DNA from: Curtobacterium sp. MCPF17_002
GTDB lineage: Bacteria > Actinomycetota > Actinomycetes > Actinomycetales > Microbacteriaceae
DNA: 64,000 nucleotides
Reading direction: 5' to 3'
NCBI RefSeq assembly: GCF_003234115.2
Contig: NZ_CP126251.1
Coordinates: forward strand, 2,170,001 to 2,234,000
Part shown: piece by piece, positions 26,046 to 35,791 of the stretch
How positions within the stretch are numbered: position 1 is the first letter of the stretch
Layout of the letters: the number at the start of each line of letters is the position of its first letter
The notes under the pieces: generated by a model
What the model was told of the DNA's origin: nothing
What the model saw: the letters and a program-made list of their open reading frames with translations, nothing else
Database searches by the model: none
Position numbers and translations under genes: made by a program

Positions 26046-27005
26046 GTGGTGAACGCGAGTCGGGCCTCCAGGGAGAATGTGGACAACCCGACGACGCGAG
26101 ACGGTGTGGAGGACTCGGCCACACCCGGACGACCCGACATCGCGACCCCGCTCGTCGCCTGGTTCCGACAGGACGCCCGCGACCTGCCCTGGCGCCGCCC
26201 CGGCTTCCCGGCCTGGGGCACGCTGGTCAGCGAGATCATGCTGCAACAGACGCAGGTCGCGCGCGTCATCCCCCGCCTGGAGGCATGGCTCACCCGGTGG
26301 CCGACACCTGCGGACCTCGCGGCCTCGCCCCCGGCGGACGCGGTGCGCGCCTGGGACCGGCTCGGCTACCCGAGACGCGCGCTCGCGCTGCACGCGGCGG
26401 CCACGGCCATCGCCGAACAACACGACAACGTGGTGCCGCGCGACGTGGACGCGCTCTTGGCACTGCCCGGGATCGGCGACTACACCGCGCGCGCCGTCGC
26501 GGTCTTCGCCTACGGCGACCGTCACCCGGTGGTGGACGTGAACGTCCGCCGGGTCCTCGCGCGGGCGGTGCTCGGCCAGGGCGAGCCCGGTCCGGCGAAG
26601 GCGAAGCAGGACCTCCCGCTGATGGAGTCCGTGCTGCCGGCCGACCGCGACGACGCGGCCGCCACCAACGCCGCCGTGATGGAGCTCGGGGCGCTCGTCT
26701 GCGTGGCCCGCTCCCCCGCGTGCGACGCCTGCCCGATCGCGGACCGGTGCGCCTGGCGGGCGGCGGGGTACCCGGAGCACGACGGACCCCGTGCGCCGAA
26801 GCAGTCGAAGTTCGCCGGCAGCGACCGGCAGGTGCGCGGGCTCATCATGGCCGAGCTGCGGGCCAGCGACGTCCCGGTGACGCGCGACGAGATCGAGCCG
26901 GTGTGGCCGGACGCCGAGCAGCGCGACCGGGCGCTCGCGTCGCTCCTCCGTGACGGACTGGCCGTCGGGGACGACGCGAGCGGCTACCGGCTGCCCGAGG
27001 CGTGA
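26046..27005 (+). CDS. mutY: A/G-specific adenine glycosylase
   Basis: Removes adenine opposite 8-oxoguanine. 319 residues. Catalytic Glu63 in SEIMLQQTQVARV, helix-hairpin-helix LPGIGDYTARAV, Asp164 in VDVNVRRVL, and the 4Fe-4S cysteines 219, 226, 229 and 235 (C-x6-C-x2-C-x5-C). After the cluster only about 80 residues remain. The NUDIX-like 8-oxoG recognition domain is therefore missing or reduced, as in many Actinobacteria. Two adjacent GTG codons are possible starts, and the first 35 residues look unconserved, so a later start is possible. Confidence 0.92.
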   Translation: MVNASRASRENVDNPTTRDGVEDSATPGRPDIATPLVAWFRQDARDLPWRRPGFPAWGTLVSEIMLQQTQVARVIPRLEAWLTRWPTPADLAASPPADAVRAWDRLGYPRRALALHAAATAIAEQHDNVVPRDVDALLALPGIGDYTARAVAVFAYGDRHPVVDVNVRRVLARAVLGQGEPGPAKAKQDLPLMESVLPADRDDAAATNAAVMELGALVCVARSPACDACPIADRCAWRAAGYPEHDGPRAPKQSKFAGSDRQVRGLIMAELRASDVPVTRDEIEPVWPDAEQRDRALASLLRDGLAVGDDASGYRLPEA

Positions 27006-27033
27006 ACGAAGACTGACGCGGCGTGACCGCGGG

Positions 27034-27501
27034 CTAGGCCCGGGTCTCGCCCTCGTCGCCCTCGTCGGTCTCGGCTTCGTCGTCCTCGTCGCGCTTGTAC
27101 GGGTCGGCATCGCCGGCGTAGGTCGCGCCGACGGCGGCCGCTCGGACCTGCTCGTCCCGCACCTGCGCCTGCACGAGGAGGTCCTCGAGGTGCGCGGAGG
27201 TGTCGGGCAGGGCGTCGGCGATGAACTCGAGCGACGGCGTGAGCCGTGCCGTGATGTTCTTCCCGACCTCGGTGCGGAGCAGACCGGTGGCGGCCTTGAG
27301 CGCTGCGCCGGAGTCGGCGCGCTCCTCGTCGGTGCCGTACACCGTGTAGAAGATCGACGCGTGCTGCAGGTCACCGGTCACGCGGACGTCGGTGATCGTG
27401 ACGAACCCGAGTCGCGGGTCCCGGAGGCCCTTGTCGAGTCGACGTGCAACGACTTCCTTGATGCGGTCCGCCATCTTGCGTGCGCGCTGCGGATCGGCCA
27501 T
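27034..27501 (-). CDS. rbfA: ribosome-binding factor A
   Basis: Binds the 30S subunit during late 16S rRNA maturation and cold adaptation. 155 residues. KH-like core with RKMADRIKEVVARRLDKGLRDPRLGFVTITDV and a highly acidic C-terminal tail (DEDDEAETDEGDEGE). CAGGAGG Shine-Dalgarno. A strong hairpin separates it from infB, so it may be partly uncoupled from the nusA-infB transcript. Confidence 0.94.
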   Translation of the reverse strand: MADPQRARKMADRIKEVVARRLDKGLRDPRLGFVTITDVRVTGDLQHASIFYTVYGTDEERADSGAALKAATGLLRTEVGKNITARLTPSLEFIADALPDTSAHLEDLLVQAQVRDEQVRAAAVGATYAGDADPYKRDEDDEAETDEGDEGETRA

Positions 27502-27561
27502 GGGTGCCTCCTGAGGCAGTGGCGGGACGCTTCCCGCCGGTGGTCCTGATGGAACGGGGTC

Positions 27562-27596
27562 GGGCCCCGGCCTCCCACGTGGGGAGACCGGGGCCC
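27562..27596 (-). terminator. hairpin between infB and rbfA
   Basis: GGGCCCCGG/CCGGGGCCC (9 bases) enclosing CTCCC/GGGAG, 16 bases after the infB stop. A second hairpin (GGCGGGA-CGCT-TCCCGCC, 27521-27538) lies in the rbfA leader. No U-tract. It is likely a partial terminator or an RNA processing signal. Confidence 0.65.
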
Positions 27597-27611
27597 AGGG
27601 TACTCACGCGA

Positions 27612-30575
27612 CTAGTCGCGCGGCTTCTCGACGAGCTCGGTGGTCTCGATCTCGTCGCCGATCTGGATGTCGTTGTACTTGCCCAGACCGATACCGGCTT
27701 CGAAGTCCGTGCGGACCTCGGTGACGTCGTCCTTGAAGCGACGGAGCGACTCGATGGCCAGGCCATCGGCGAGCACCACGCCGTCTCGGATGACGCGCGC
27801 CTTGGCGTTGCGCGTGATCGTGCCGGAGCGGACGATGACACCCGCGATGTTGCCGAACTTGGAGGAACGGAACACCTCGCGGATCTCGGCGACGCCCGAC
27901 TGGACCTCTTCGTACTCGGGCTTGAGCATGCCCTTGAGGGACTGCTCGATGTCCTCGAGTGCGTTGTAGATGACCGAGTAGAAGCGCACGTCGATGCCCT
28001 CGCGCGCTGCACGCTCACGGGCCTTGACGTCCGGACGGACGTTGAAGCCGATGACGATCGCGTTGTCGATCGTGGCCAGGTCGATGTCCGACTCCGTGAT
28101 CGCACCCACACCGCGGTGCAGGATGCGGAGCTGGACGCTGTCGTCGACCTCGATGTCCAGGAGCGACTGCTCGAGTGCCTCGACGGCACCGGAGACGTCA
28201 CCCTTGATGATGAGGTTGAGCGAGTCGACCTTGCCCTCTTCGAGAGCACGGGTGAAGTCCTCGAGCGAGATGCGCTTGCGGGCCTTGGCCAGCTGGGCGT
28301 TGCGCTCGGCGGCTTCACGCTTCTCAGCGATCTGACGTGCCGTGCGGTCCTCTTCGGTGACGAGGAACGTGTCACCGGCGCGGGGCACCGAGGACAGACC
28401 CTGCACCTGGACCGGACGGCTGGGCGTCGCGGCGGTCACCGGGTTGCCGTCCTCGTCCGCCATCGCACGGACGCGGCCGTAGGCCGTCCCCGCCACGATC
28501 GCGTCACCGACGTGCAGCGTGCCCGACTGGATGAGCACCGTGGCGACTGCACCGCGGCCCTTGTCCAGACGCGCTTCGATCGCCACACCACGTGCGTCCT
28601 TGTCGGGGTTCGCACGCAGGTCGAGACCGGCGTCCGCGGTGAGCAGCACGGCGTCCAGGAGGTCCTGGATACCGATGTTCTGCCGCGCGGAGACGTCGAC
28701 GAACATGACGTCGCCGCCGTACTCCTCGGCCACCAGGTTGTACTCGGTGAGCTGCTGCCGGACCTTTGCCGGGTTCGCACCCTCCTTGTCGATCTTGTTG
28801 ACCGCCACGACGATCGGCACGTTCGCCGACTGCGCGTGGTTCAAGGCCTCGATCGTCTGGGGCATGATGCCGTCGTCCGCCGCGACCACCAGGATCGCGA
28901 TGTCCGTCACCTGCGCACCACGGGCACGCATGGCGGTGAAGGCCTCGTGACCCGGGGTGTCGATGAACGTGATCGGACGGTCGATGCCCTCGTGCTGCGC
29001 GACGATCTGGTACGCACCGATGTGCTGGGTGATGCCGCCGGCTTCGCCCTCCACGACCTTCGAGTTGCGGATGGCGTCGAGCAGGCGGGTCTTGCCGTGG
29101 TCGACGTGACCCATGACGGTGACCACCGGGGGCCGCTGCTGCAGCACCGAGTCGTCCTCGTCGTCGAGCTCTGCCTCGAGGTCGATGTCGAAGCCCTCGA
29201 GGAGCTCCTTGTCCTCGTCCTCGGGCGAGACGATCTGGATCTTGTAGCCCAGTTCCTCACCGAGGACCTCGAACGTGGCCTCGTCCAGCGACTCGGTCGC
29301 GGTCGCCATCTCACCGAGGTGGAACAGCACCGTCACCAGGTTGCCGGGGCTCGCGTCGATCTTGTCCGCGAAGTCCGAGATGCTCGCACCGCGACGCAGA
29401 CGGACGACCGTGTTGCCGTCGCCACGAGGGACCTGCACACCGCCGAGCGACGGGGCCTGCCGCATCTCGTACTCGGCGCGCTTCGTCCGCTTCGACTTGC
29501 GGGCACGGCTCTTGCCGCCACCGCGACCGAACGCACCAGCGGTACCGCCGCCGGGGCCACGACCGCGGCCACCGCCACCGGCGGGACGCGGGCCGCTGAA
29601 GGCCGGACGCGGGAAGCCGCCACCGGCACCTGCACCGGCACCACCGGGACGACCACCGGGGCCGCCACGACCGCCGCCACCCTGGCCCGGGCGCTGCCCG
29701 AAGCCGTTCGGACGGTTGCCCTGACCGGGACCACCGGGTCGCGGAGCACCCGGACGCGGGACGCCCGGACGCGGCGGAGCGGGACGGGGGATGCCGTTGC
29801 CGCCACCGGCGCCGCCGGCGGGGCGCTGCCCCATGCCCTGGTTCGAGGAGTACGGGTTGTTGCCCGGACGCGGCGGGCGCGAGCCCATGCCCTGGCTCGA
29901 CGCGTACGGGTTGTTGCCGGGACGTGCGCCCGGCTTCGGGCCACCCGGCTTGGGGCCGGCTGCGGAGCCCGGCTTCGCGGCGCCGCCGGGCTTGACGGCG
30001 TCGTCCTTCGGCTCGGGCTGCTTGCCGGCGGCCTTGTCGGCCGCAGCTGCGGCCTTCTCGGCTGCGGCGGCCTTCTGAGCTGCCTCGGCCTCGGCCTGAC
30101 GCTGTGCGACCGACTTCGGCGCGGCCGGGACGGCTGCGTTCGGGTCGGCCGGGGTCTCGTCGGCCGGCGCTGCCTCGGGCGCCGCCGGAGCGGGCGCGGG
30201 ACGGGCGGGGCCGGGCTTCATGCCGCCGGGCTTCGGCGCGCCTGCAGCAGCACCGGCCGGAGCCGCACTGCCGGAAGCGGCCTTGCCGGACGCTGCACTG
30301 CCGGAACCGGCACTGCCGGTACCTGCACTGCCCGCACCGCCGGTACCCGCGCCAGCGGGCTTCGGCGACGCGGAACCGGACGCGGGTGCTGCGGCGGGCT
30401 TCGACGTCGGGACGCCATCAGCCTGCAGCGCGGCACGGAGCTTCCGTGCGACGGGGGGTTCGACGCTGGAGCTCGGGCCCTTGACGAATTCGCCGAGTTC
30501 CTTGAGCTTCTCCATTGCGGTCTTGCTGTCGACACCGAGTTCGGATGCGATCTCGTGTACGCGTGGTTTTGCCAC
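27612..30575 (-). CDS. infB: translation initiation factor IF-2
   Basis: GTPase that places initiator tRNA on the 30S subunit. 987 residues. N-terminal [19 protein letters not shown] domain, then about 350 residues of Ala/Pro/Gly-rich low complexity. The latter contains twin NNPYxSxQGMG repeats and a Gly-Arg-rich part. The GTPase domain begins with G1 GHVDHGKT (near residue 488), with DTPGHEAF and NKID. GTG start. Long disordered N-terminal arms are the rule for actinobacterial IF-2. Composition stays uniform, so the repeats look native. Confidence 0.96.
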   Translation of the reverse strand: MAKPRVHEIASELGVDSKTAMEKLKELGEFVKGPSSSVEPPVARKLRAALQADGVPTSKPAAAPASGSASPKPAGAGTGGAGSAGTGSAGSGSAASGKAASGSAAPAGAAAGAPKPGGMKPGPARPAPAPAAPEAAPADETPADPNAAVPAAPKSVAQRQAEAEAAQKAAAAEKAAAAADKAAGKQPEPKDDAVKPGGAAKPGSAAGPKPGGPKPGARPGNNPYASSQGMGSRPPRPGNNPYSSNQGMGQRPAGGAGGGNGIPRPAPPRPGVPRPGAPRPGGPGQGNRPNGFGQRPGQGGGGRGGPGGRPGGAGAGAGGGFPRPAFSGPRPAGGGGRGRGPGGGTAGAFGRGGGKSRARKSKRTKRAEYEMRQAPSLGGVQVPRGDGNTVVRLRRGASISDFADKIDASPGNLVTVLFHLGEMATATESLDEATFEVLGEELGYKIQIVSPEDEDKELLEGFDIDLEAELDDEDDSVLQQRPPVVTVMGHVDHGKTRLLDAIRNSKVVEGEAGGITQHIGAYQIVAQHEGIDRPITFIDTPGHEAFTAMRARGAQVTDIAILVVAADDGIMPQTIEALNHAQSANVPIVVAVNKIDKEGANPAKVRQQLTEYNLVAEEYGGDVMFVDVSARQNIGIQDLLDAVLLTADAGLDLRANPDKDARGVAIEARLDKGRGAVATVLIQSGTLHVGDAIVAGTAYGRVRAMADEDGNPVTAATPSRPVQVQGLSSVPRAGDTFLVTEEDRTARQIAEKREAAERNAQLAKARKRISLEDFTRALEEGKVDSLNLIIKGDVSGAVEALEQSLLDIEVDDSVQLRILHRGVGAITESDIDLATIDNAIVIGFNVRPDVKARERAAREGIDVRFYSVIYNALEDIEQSLKGMLKPEYEEVQSGVAEIREVFRSSKFGNIAGVIVRSGTITRNAKARVIRDGVVLADGLAIESLRRFKDDVTEVRTDFEAGIGLGKYNDIQIGDEIETTELVEKPRD

Positions 30576-30581
30576 TGTTCT

Positions 30582-30607
30582 CCTTCACGGGTCCCACCCC
30601 GTGAAGG
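30582..30607 (-). promoter_or_regulatory. infB leader hairpin over the Shine-Dalgarno
   Basis: CCTTCACGGG pairs with CCCGTGAAGG across a five- to six-base loop just upstream of the infB GTG. The AAGG of the 3' arm is part of the likely infB Shine-Dalgarno (GAAGGAGAA). Positions may be off by one base. Confidence 0.45.
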
Positions 30608-30649
30608 GGCAGGACTCAATGGATGACGGGTCTCATTTCGAGCCGCTCA

Positions 30650-30964
30650 TCAGTTGTCCATAAGCCGTTCAGCCTGTTCTGTCATGTCCTGGTGACGCGC
30701 CTGCCCGGAGCGCTGGAGCGCTTCGAGGTAGTCACGCACCGCGGACGTGTCCGGTTCATGGTCCAGCCGCAGCGCCCGGCGGAAAGCCCTGCGCTTGGCG
30801 GCCTGATCATGTGCTTCGACGGTCGGTGTGAGCCACGCTCCCCGACCCGGCATGACTGCCTTCGGGTCCGCCACGACGCGGCCGTCGCTCAGGGCGACGA
30901 CACGGAGAAGAGAGGACCGGGGAGCACGACGGCGACTGCCGATGCATGTTCTGACGGGAACCAC
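30650..30964 (-). CDS. ylxR: YlxR family RNA-binding protein
   Basis: 104 residues, DUF448. PVRTCIGSRRRAPRSSLLRVV and the GRGAWL motif are diagnostic. YlxR lies between nusA and infB in most Gram-positives; roles as an RNase P modulator or nucleoid-associated regulator have been proposed elsewhere. GTG start with CGGAGGAG upstream. 98 bases separate it from nusA. Confidence 0.92.
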   Translation of the reverse strand: MVPVRTCIGSRRRAPRSSLLRVVALSDGRVVADPKAVMPGRGAWLTPTVEAHDQAAKRRAFRRALRLDHEPDTSAVRDYLEALQRSGQARHQDMTEQAERLMDN

Positions 30965-31062
30965 CTTACTCCTCCGCTCCGACGACCGCGATCCGGCACG
31001 CCCGGACCGGACATGCCACGAGCGAAACCGGCCGCGCCGACGCGGTCCGCGTCACGGTGTCC

Positions 31063-32058
31063 TCAGTCCTCGCCGTCCAGGATCGAGTCCGGCTGGATGT
31101 CGATCCGGGCGCCCGTGAGCTTCGCGGCGAGACGGGCGTTCTGCCCTTCCTTGCCGATCGCGAGGGACAGCTGGTAGTCCGGCACGAGGGCGCGGACGGC
31201 CTTGGTCGAGGCGTCGAGCACGAACGCGCTCGTCACCTTCGCCGGCGACAGGGCGCTCGCGACGAACGACGCCAGGTCGGACGAGTAGTCGACGATGTCG
31301 ATCTTCTCGGCGCCGAGCTCCGTCGTCACCGCGCGCACGCGGGCTCCGAGTTCGCCGATGCAGGCACCCTTCGCGTTCACGCCAGGCTCGTTCGCCTTCA
31401 CCGCGATCTTCGTGCGGTGACCGGCTTCGCGGGCGAGCGAGGTGATCTCGACGACGCCGGACGCGATCTCCGGCACCTCGAGCGCGAACAGCTTCCGGAC
31501 CAGGCCCGGGTGCGTGCGCGACACGGTGATCTGCGGGCCCTTGGCACCGCGGCCGACGCTCGTCACGTAGACGCGCAGACGGGAGCCGTGCTTGTACTCC
31601 TCGCCCGGCACCTGCTCTTCCGGCGGCAGGATCGCCTCGACCGTGCCGAGGTCGACGTGCACCATCTTCGGGTTCGGGCCCTGCTGGACCACGCCCGCGA
31701 CGATGTCGCCTTCCTTGCCGCGGAACTCGCCGAGGATCTTGTCGTCGCCGATGTCGCGCAGACGCTGGTTGATGACCTGCTTCGCGGCGAACGCAGCGAT
31801 GCGGCCGAAGTCGTTCGGCTGGTCGACGGCCTCGCCGACGACGGTGCCCTCTTCGTCACGCTCGGGCACGAAGACCGAGACCTCGCCCGACTTGCGGTCG
31901 AGTTCGACGCGCACCTGCGCGTCGACGGGCTCCTCGTTCTCGGTGCGGTGCTTCTGGTACGCCGTGAGGATGGCCTGTTCGATGATCTGGACGAGTTCGT
32001 CGAACGGGATCTCCCGCTCACGCTCCATGAGTCGCAGGACTGCGAGATCGATCTTCAC
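31063..32058 (-). CDS. nusA: transcription termination/antitermination factor NusA
   Basis: Binds RNA polymerase and nascent RNA. 331 residues. N-terminal domain (MKIDLAVLRLMERER), S1 domain ending in GSRLRVYVTSVGRGAKGPQ, and KH domains (KANEPGVNAKGACIGELGARV and LAIGKEGQNARLAAKLTG). It lacks the acidic repeats of proteobacterial NusA, as expected. GTG start. proS lies directly upstream with no rimP gene between them. Confidence 0.96.
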   Translation of the reverse strand: MKIDLAVLRLMEREREIPFDELVQIIEQAILTAYQKHRTENEEPVDAQVRVELDRKSGEVSVFVPERDEEGTVVGEAVDQPNDFGRIAAFAAKQVINQRLRDIGDDKILGEFRGKEGDIVAGVVQQGPNPKMVHVDLGTVEAILPPEEQVPGEEYKHGSRLRVYVTSVGRGAKGPQITVSRTHPGLVRKLFALEVPEIASGVVEITSLAREAGHRTKIAVKANEPGVNAKGACIGELGARVRAVTTELGAEKIDIVDYSSDLASFVASALSPAKVTSAFVLDASTKAVRALVPDYQLSLAIGKEGQNARLAAKLTGARIDIQPDSILDGED

Positions 32059-32164
32059 CGAGGGCCTCCGTATTCAGATGAGTCGCTCCCGCGGATGGAA
32101 CTGCGCGGAAGTCGGCGACCAGACTACCGCACTGCGGCTCGCGGACCCGGCGGTGCAACGGACT

Positions 32165-32196
32165 GGAGGCCCGTGGCGGGGTCGCCACGGGCCTCC
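32165..32196 (-). terminator. proS terminator
   Basis: A perfect 14-base stem GGAGGCCCGTGGCG / CGCCACGGGCCTCC with a GGGT loop, about 20 bases after the proS stop. It separates proS from the nusA operon. Confidence 0.8.
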
Positions 32197-32216
32197 GGTC
32201 GCCAGAGGTGGTGCGT

Positions 32217-33968
32217 CTAGATCGCGCGCACCGCGTCGAGCAGGTCGGCGACCGGCAGGTCGCGACGCTCGCCGCTCGCGCGGTTCCACAGCTCGACGAC
32301 GCCGTCGGCCGCTCCGCGGCCCGCGACGACGACGATCGGCATGCCGAGCAGTTCGGCGTCGCGGAGCTTCACCCCGGGCGAGACCTTCGGACGGTCGTCG
32401 TAGAGGACCTCGAACCGCTCGCCCTCGAGCTGCGCGACGACGTCCGTCGCCAGGTCGTAGGCGAGTTCGTCCCGGCCGGTCGCGACGACGTGCACGTCGA
32501 ACGGTGCGACGTTCTTCGGCCAGGCCAGGCCCTTCTCGTCGTTGTGCGCCTCGGCGAGGATCGCGAGGATGCGCGTCACGCCGATGCCGTACGAGCCCAT
32601 CGTGACGGTGACGAGCTTGCCGTTCTCGTCCTGCACCTTGAGGCCCAGGGCCTCGGCGTACTTGCGGCCGAGCTGGAACACGTGGCCGATCTCCATGCCG
32701 CGGGCGGTCTCGAGCGGCCCGGAGCCGTCCGGGGCCGGGTCGCCGGCGCGGACGTCGGAGACCTCGGCGACGCCGTCGGCCACGAAGTCGCGCCCGGCGA
32801 CGAGGCCGGACACGTGCACGCCGCGCTCGTTCGCGCCGGTGATCCAGGCGGTGCCGTCGACCACGCGCGGGTCGACGAAGTAGCGGATGCCGGTCGCGCT
32901 GTCAGCACCGAGGACCTGCGGGCCGATGTAGCCCTTCACCAGGCCCTTGTGCTTCCGGAAGTCGTCGTCACCGGCGGCTTCGACCTCGGCGGGGCCGAAG
33001 GCCACCTCGGCGCGCTTGAGGTCGACGTCGCGGTCGCCGGGGAGCCCGACGACGACGACCTCGCGGGTGCCGTCGAGGTGGGTCAGGGCGAGCACGACGT
33101 TCTTCAGCGTGTCGGCAGCGGTCCACGGCGCGCCGTCACGCGGGGCGACCGCGTTCGCGTGGGTGACGAGCGTGTCGATCGTCGGGGTGTCGGACGCGGG
33201 CAGGAGCACCGGCTCGGGCTGGCCGTCGATCGGCAGCGCGTCGGGCACCGGCGTGACGTACGCCTCGACGTTGGCCGCGTACCCGCCGGCGCTCCCGACG
33301 AAGGTGTCCTCACCGACGCCGATCGGGTGCAGGAACTCTTCCGACTTCGAGCCGCCCATCGCGCCGGCGTCGGCCTTCACGATGACGTACTCGAGGCCGA
33401 GGCGCGCGAAGACCTGCTCGTACGCGTCGCGCATGACCTGGTAGCTGCGGTCGAGGCCCTCGTCGGTGAGGTCGAAGGAGTACGCGTCCTTCATGGTGAA
33501 CTCGCGGCCGCGCAGGAGTCCGGCGCGGGGGCGGGCCTCGTCGCGGTACTTGTCCTGGATCTGGAAGAGCGTGACCGGGAGGTCCTTGTACGACGAGTAC
33601 AGGTCCTTCACGAGGAGCGCGAACATCTCCTCGTGCGTGGGTGCGAGCAGGTAGTCGGCGCCCTTGCGGTCCTGCAGGCGGAACATGCCGTCGCCGTACT
33701 CGGTCCACCGGTTCGTCGCCTCGTACGGGTCGCGCGGCAGGAGCGCCGGCAGCAGGACCTCCTGCGCACCGGCCGCCACCATCTCCTCGCGGATGATGGC
33801 CTCGATCTTGGAACGGACGCGGAGTCCGAGCGGCAGCCAGGCGAAGATGCCCGGGGCCTGGCGACGGACGTACCCGGCGCGGACGAGCAGCTTCGCGCTC
33901 GTCACCTCGGCGTCGGAGGGGTCGTCGCGGAGCGTACGGAGGAACAGATGCGAAAGCCGTGTGACCAC
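32217..33968 (-). CDS. proS: prolyl-tRNA synthetase
   Basis: 583 residues, bacterial type. Class II motifs include [16 protein letters not shown] motif 1, [21 protein letters not shown] and [11 protein letters not shown] long insertion between motifs 2 and 3 is the INS editing domain, which clears Ala-tRNA(Pro). A C-terminal anticodon-binding domain ends the protein. It lies downstream of ispG with 37 bases between them. Confidence 0.96.
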   Translation of the reverse strand: MVTRLSHLFLRTLRDDPSDAEVTSAKLLVRAGYVRRQAPGIFAWLPLGLRVRSKIEAIIREEMVAAGAQEVLLPALLPRDPYEATNRWTEYGDGMFRLQDRKGADYLLAPTHEEMFALLVKDLYSSYKDLPVTLFQIQDKYRDEARPRAGLLRGREFTMKDAYSFDLTDEGLDRSYQVMRDAYEQVFARLGLEYVIVKADAGAMGGSKSEEFLHPIGVGEDTFVGSAGGYAANVEAYVTPVPDALPIDGQPEPVLLPASDTPTIDTLVTHANAVAPRDGAPWTAADTLKNVVLALTHLDGTREVVVVGLPGDRDVDLKRAEVAFGPAEVEAAGDDDFRKHKGLVKGYIGPQVLGADSATGIRYFVDPRVVDGTAWITGANERGVHVSGLVAGRDFVADGVAEVSDVRAGDPAPDGSGPLETARGMEIGHVFQLGRKYAEALGLKVQDENGKLVTVTMGSYGIGVTRILAILAEAHNDEKGLAWPKNVAPFDVHVVATGRDELAYDLATDVVAQLEGERFEVLYDDRPKVSPGVKLRDAELLGMPIVVVAGRGAADGVVELWNRASGERRDLPVADLLDAVRAI

Positions 33969-34005
33969 GGGCCAAGCCTAGCGGCGTGCTGGGCCGTGAC
34001 GACGA

Positions 34006-35160
34006 CTAGACCGTCGTGACGACCTCGGGCTTGCCGGTCGCGGCCGCCGGGCCCATCTCGTCGGCGATGCGGTTCGCCTCGGTGATCAGGGTCTGCACGA
34101 TCTCGGCCTCCGGCACGGTCTTGACGACCTTGCCCTTGACGAAGATCTGGCCCTTGCCGTTGCCCGAGGCGACGCCGAGGTCGGCCTCCCGCGCCTCGCC
34201 CGGACCGTTCACGACGCAGCCCATGACGGCGACGCGGAGCGGGACGGTCATGCCCTCGAGCCCCTTCGTGACGTCGTTGGCGAGCTGGTAGACGTCCACC
34301 TGGGCGCGACCGCAGCTCGGGCAGGAGACGATCTCGAGCTTCCGCTCCCGCAGGTTGAGCGACTGCAGGATCTGCAGGCCGACCTTCACCTCCTGCGCGG
34401 GCGGGGCGGAGAGGGAGACGCGGATGGTGTCGCCGATGCCCTCGGCCAGCAGGATGCCGAACGCCGTGGCGCTCTTGATCGTGCCCTGGAACTCCGGGCC
34501 GGCCTCGGTCACACCGAGGTGCAGCGGCCAGTCGCCGGCGGCAGCGAGCTGGCGGTAGGCCTTCACCATGATGATCGGGTCGTTGTGCTTGACCGAGATC
34601 TTGAAGTCGTGGAAGTCGTGCTCCTCGAAGAGGGAGGCTTCCCACACCGCGGACTCGACGAGCGCCTCGGGCGTGGCCTTGCCGTACTTCTGCAGCAGGC
34701 TCGGCTCGAGCGACCCGGCATTGACCCCGATGCGCAGCGAGACACCGGCGTCCTTCGCGGCACGGGCGATCGCGCCGACCTGGTCGTCGAACTTGCGGAT
34801 GTTGCCCGGGTTCACGCGGACCGCGGCGCACCCGGCGTCGATCGCCTGGAAGACGTACTTCGGCTGGAAGTGGATGTCGGCGATGACCGGGATCTGCGAC
34901 TTCTTCGCGATGATCGCCAGTGCGTCGGCGTCGTCCTGCGTCGGCACGGCGACCCGGACGATGTCGCAGCCCGAAGCGGTCAGCTCGGCGATCTGCTGCA
35001 GCGTGGCGTTGATGTTCGTCGTCGGGGTCGTGGTCATCGACTGGACGGACACCGGCGCGTCGCCGCCCACGAGGACCTTGCCGACCCGGATCTGCCGGGA
35101 CTTGCGGCGCGGGGCGAGGGTTTCGGGGACTTTCGGCAGACCGAGGTTCACTGCAGGCAC
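34006..35160 (-). CDS. ispG: 4-hydroxy-3-methylbut-2-enyl-diphosphate synthase (flavodoxin)
   Basis: Iron-sulfur enzyme of the non-mevalonate isoprenoid pathway. 384 residues. [31 protein letters not shown], and the cluster cysteines in CPSCGR and [10 protein letters not shown]. The start is taken at GTG 35160 ([24 protein letters not shown]), which matches actinobacterial homologues; GTG 35151 is possible. The usual dxr-rseP-ispG run is interrupted here by a permease and an isochorismatase gene. Confidence 0.95.
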   Translation of the reverse strand: MPAVNLGLPKVPETLAPRRKSRQIRVGKVLVGGDAPVSVQSMTTTPTTNINATLQQIAELTASGCDIVRVAVPTQDDADALAIIAKKSQIPVIADIHFQPKYVFQAIDAGCAAVRVNPGNIRKFDDQVGAIARAAKDAGVSLRIGVNAGSLEPSLLQKYGKATPEALVESAVWEASLFEEHDFHDFKISVKHNDPIIMVKAYRQLAAAGDWPLHLGVTEAGPEFQGTIKSATAFGILLAEGIGDTIRVSLSAPPAQEVKVGLQILQSLNLRERKLEIVSCPSCGRAQVDVYQLANDVTKGLEGMTVPLRVAVMGCVVNGPGEAREADLGVASGNGKGQIFVKGKVVKTVPEAEIVQTLITEANRIADEMGPAAATGKPEVVTTV

Positions 35161-35170
35161 GAGGTGCACT

Positions 35171-35791
35171 CTACGCGCTCGGGTCGGCCGGCTCCGTGCG
35201 TGCTGACAGGTCCGCGACCGAGTCGACGACGGTGATGAGCGGGGCGTACAGACGCATCGCCGCGAGGGCACGCTCGTGGTCCTCGTCGCTCGCTCCGGCG
35301 CAGGCCTCGGCGACGACCGTCACCGTCGCGCCGGCGTCCGCCGCCGCCAGCGCCGTCGACAGCACGCAGCAGTCGGTCGAGACGCCCGCCAGGACGAGGT
35401 GCGGAAGGCTGCCGACGATCTCCTGGAGGCTCGTCCCCCACTTGCCGAAGCGCGGTGCCGTGACGACGGGGTCACGTCGGTCCGCCGCCGCCGACGCGAA
35501 GGGTTCGGTGAGGTCCCAGATCGGGTCGTGCGCGGGGCGCCGGGCGAAGGACCACTCGCGGTAGTACGGCACCCAGGAACCGACCGGGCGTTCGGGAGCG
35601 ACGAAGCGGGTGAAGACCGTGCGTCCGGTGAAGCGGGGCAGCAGCCGTTCGATCCCGGCGGTGGCGTGGTCGTAGCGCGGCGTCGCCCACGGGCTCTCCC
35701 CCGTGAACACCTGCTGCATGTCGATGACGACGAGCCAGGCGTCCTCCGACAGCACGACGGTGGTGCCGGTGCCGGTGACGGCAGTGCTCAC
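35171..35791 (-). CDS. isochorismatase family cysteine hydrolase
   Basis: 206 residues. Catalytic-triad elements: Asp in [10 protein letters not shown] near residue 20 and Cys in [17 protein letters not shown] near residue 140. The family hydrolyses small amides or vinyl ethers such as nicotinamide, ureidoacrylate, N-carbamoylsarcosine or biuret. The GTG overlaps the stop of the NCS1 permease as GTGA, so the natural reading is uptake of a nitrogen compound followed by its hydrolysis. Confidence 0.82.
   Translation of the reverse strand: MSTAVTGTGTTVVLSEDAWLVVIDMQQVFTGESPWATPRYDHATAGIERLLPRFTGRTVFTRFVAPERPVGSWVPYYREWSFARRPAHDPIWDLTEPFASAAADRRDPVVTAPRFGKWGTSLQEIVGSLPHLVLAGVSTDCCVLSTALAAADAGATVTVVAEACAGASDEDHERALAAMRLYAPLITVVDSVADLSARTEPADPSA

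Noticed and set aside
27480-30626. Plus-strand open frame of 1048 codons opposite infB
   Set aside because: Antisense shadow of a GC-rich gene; no recognisable domain and no ribosome site.
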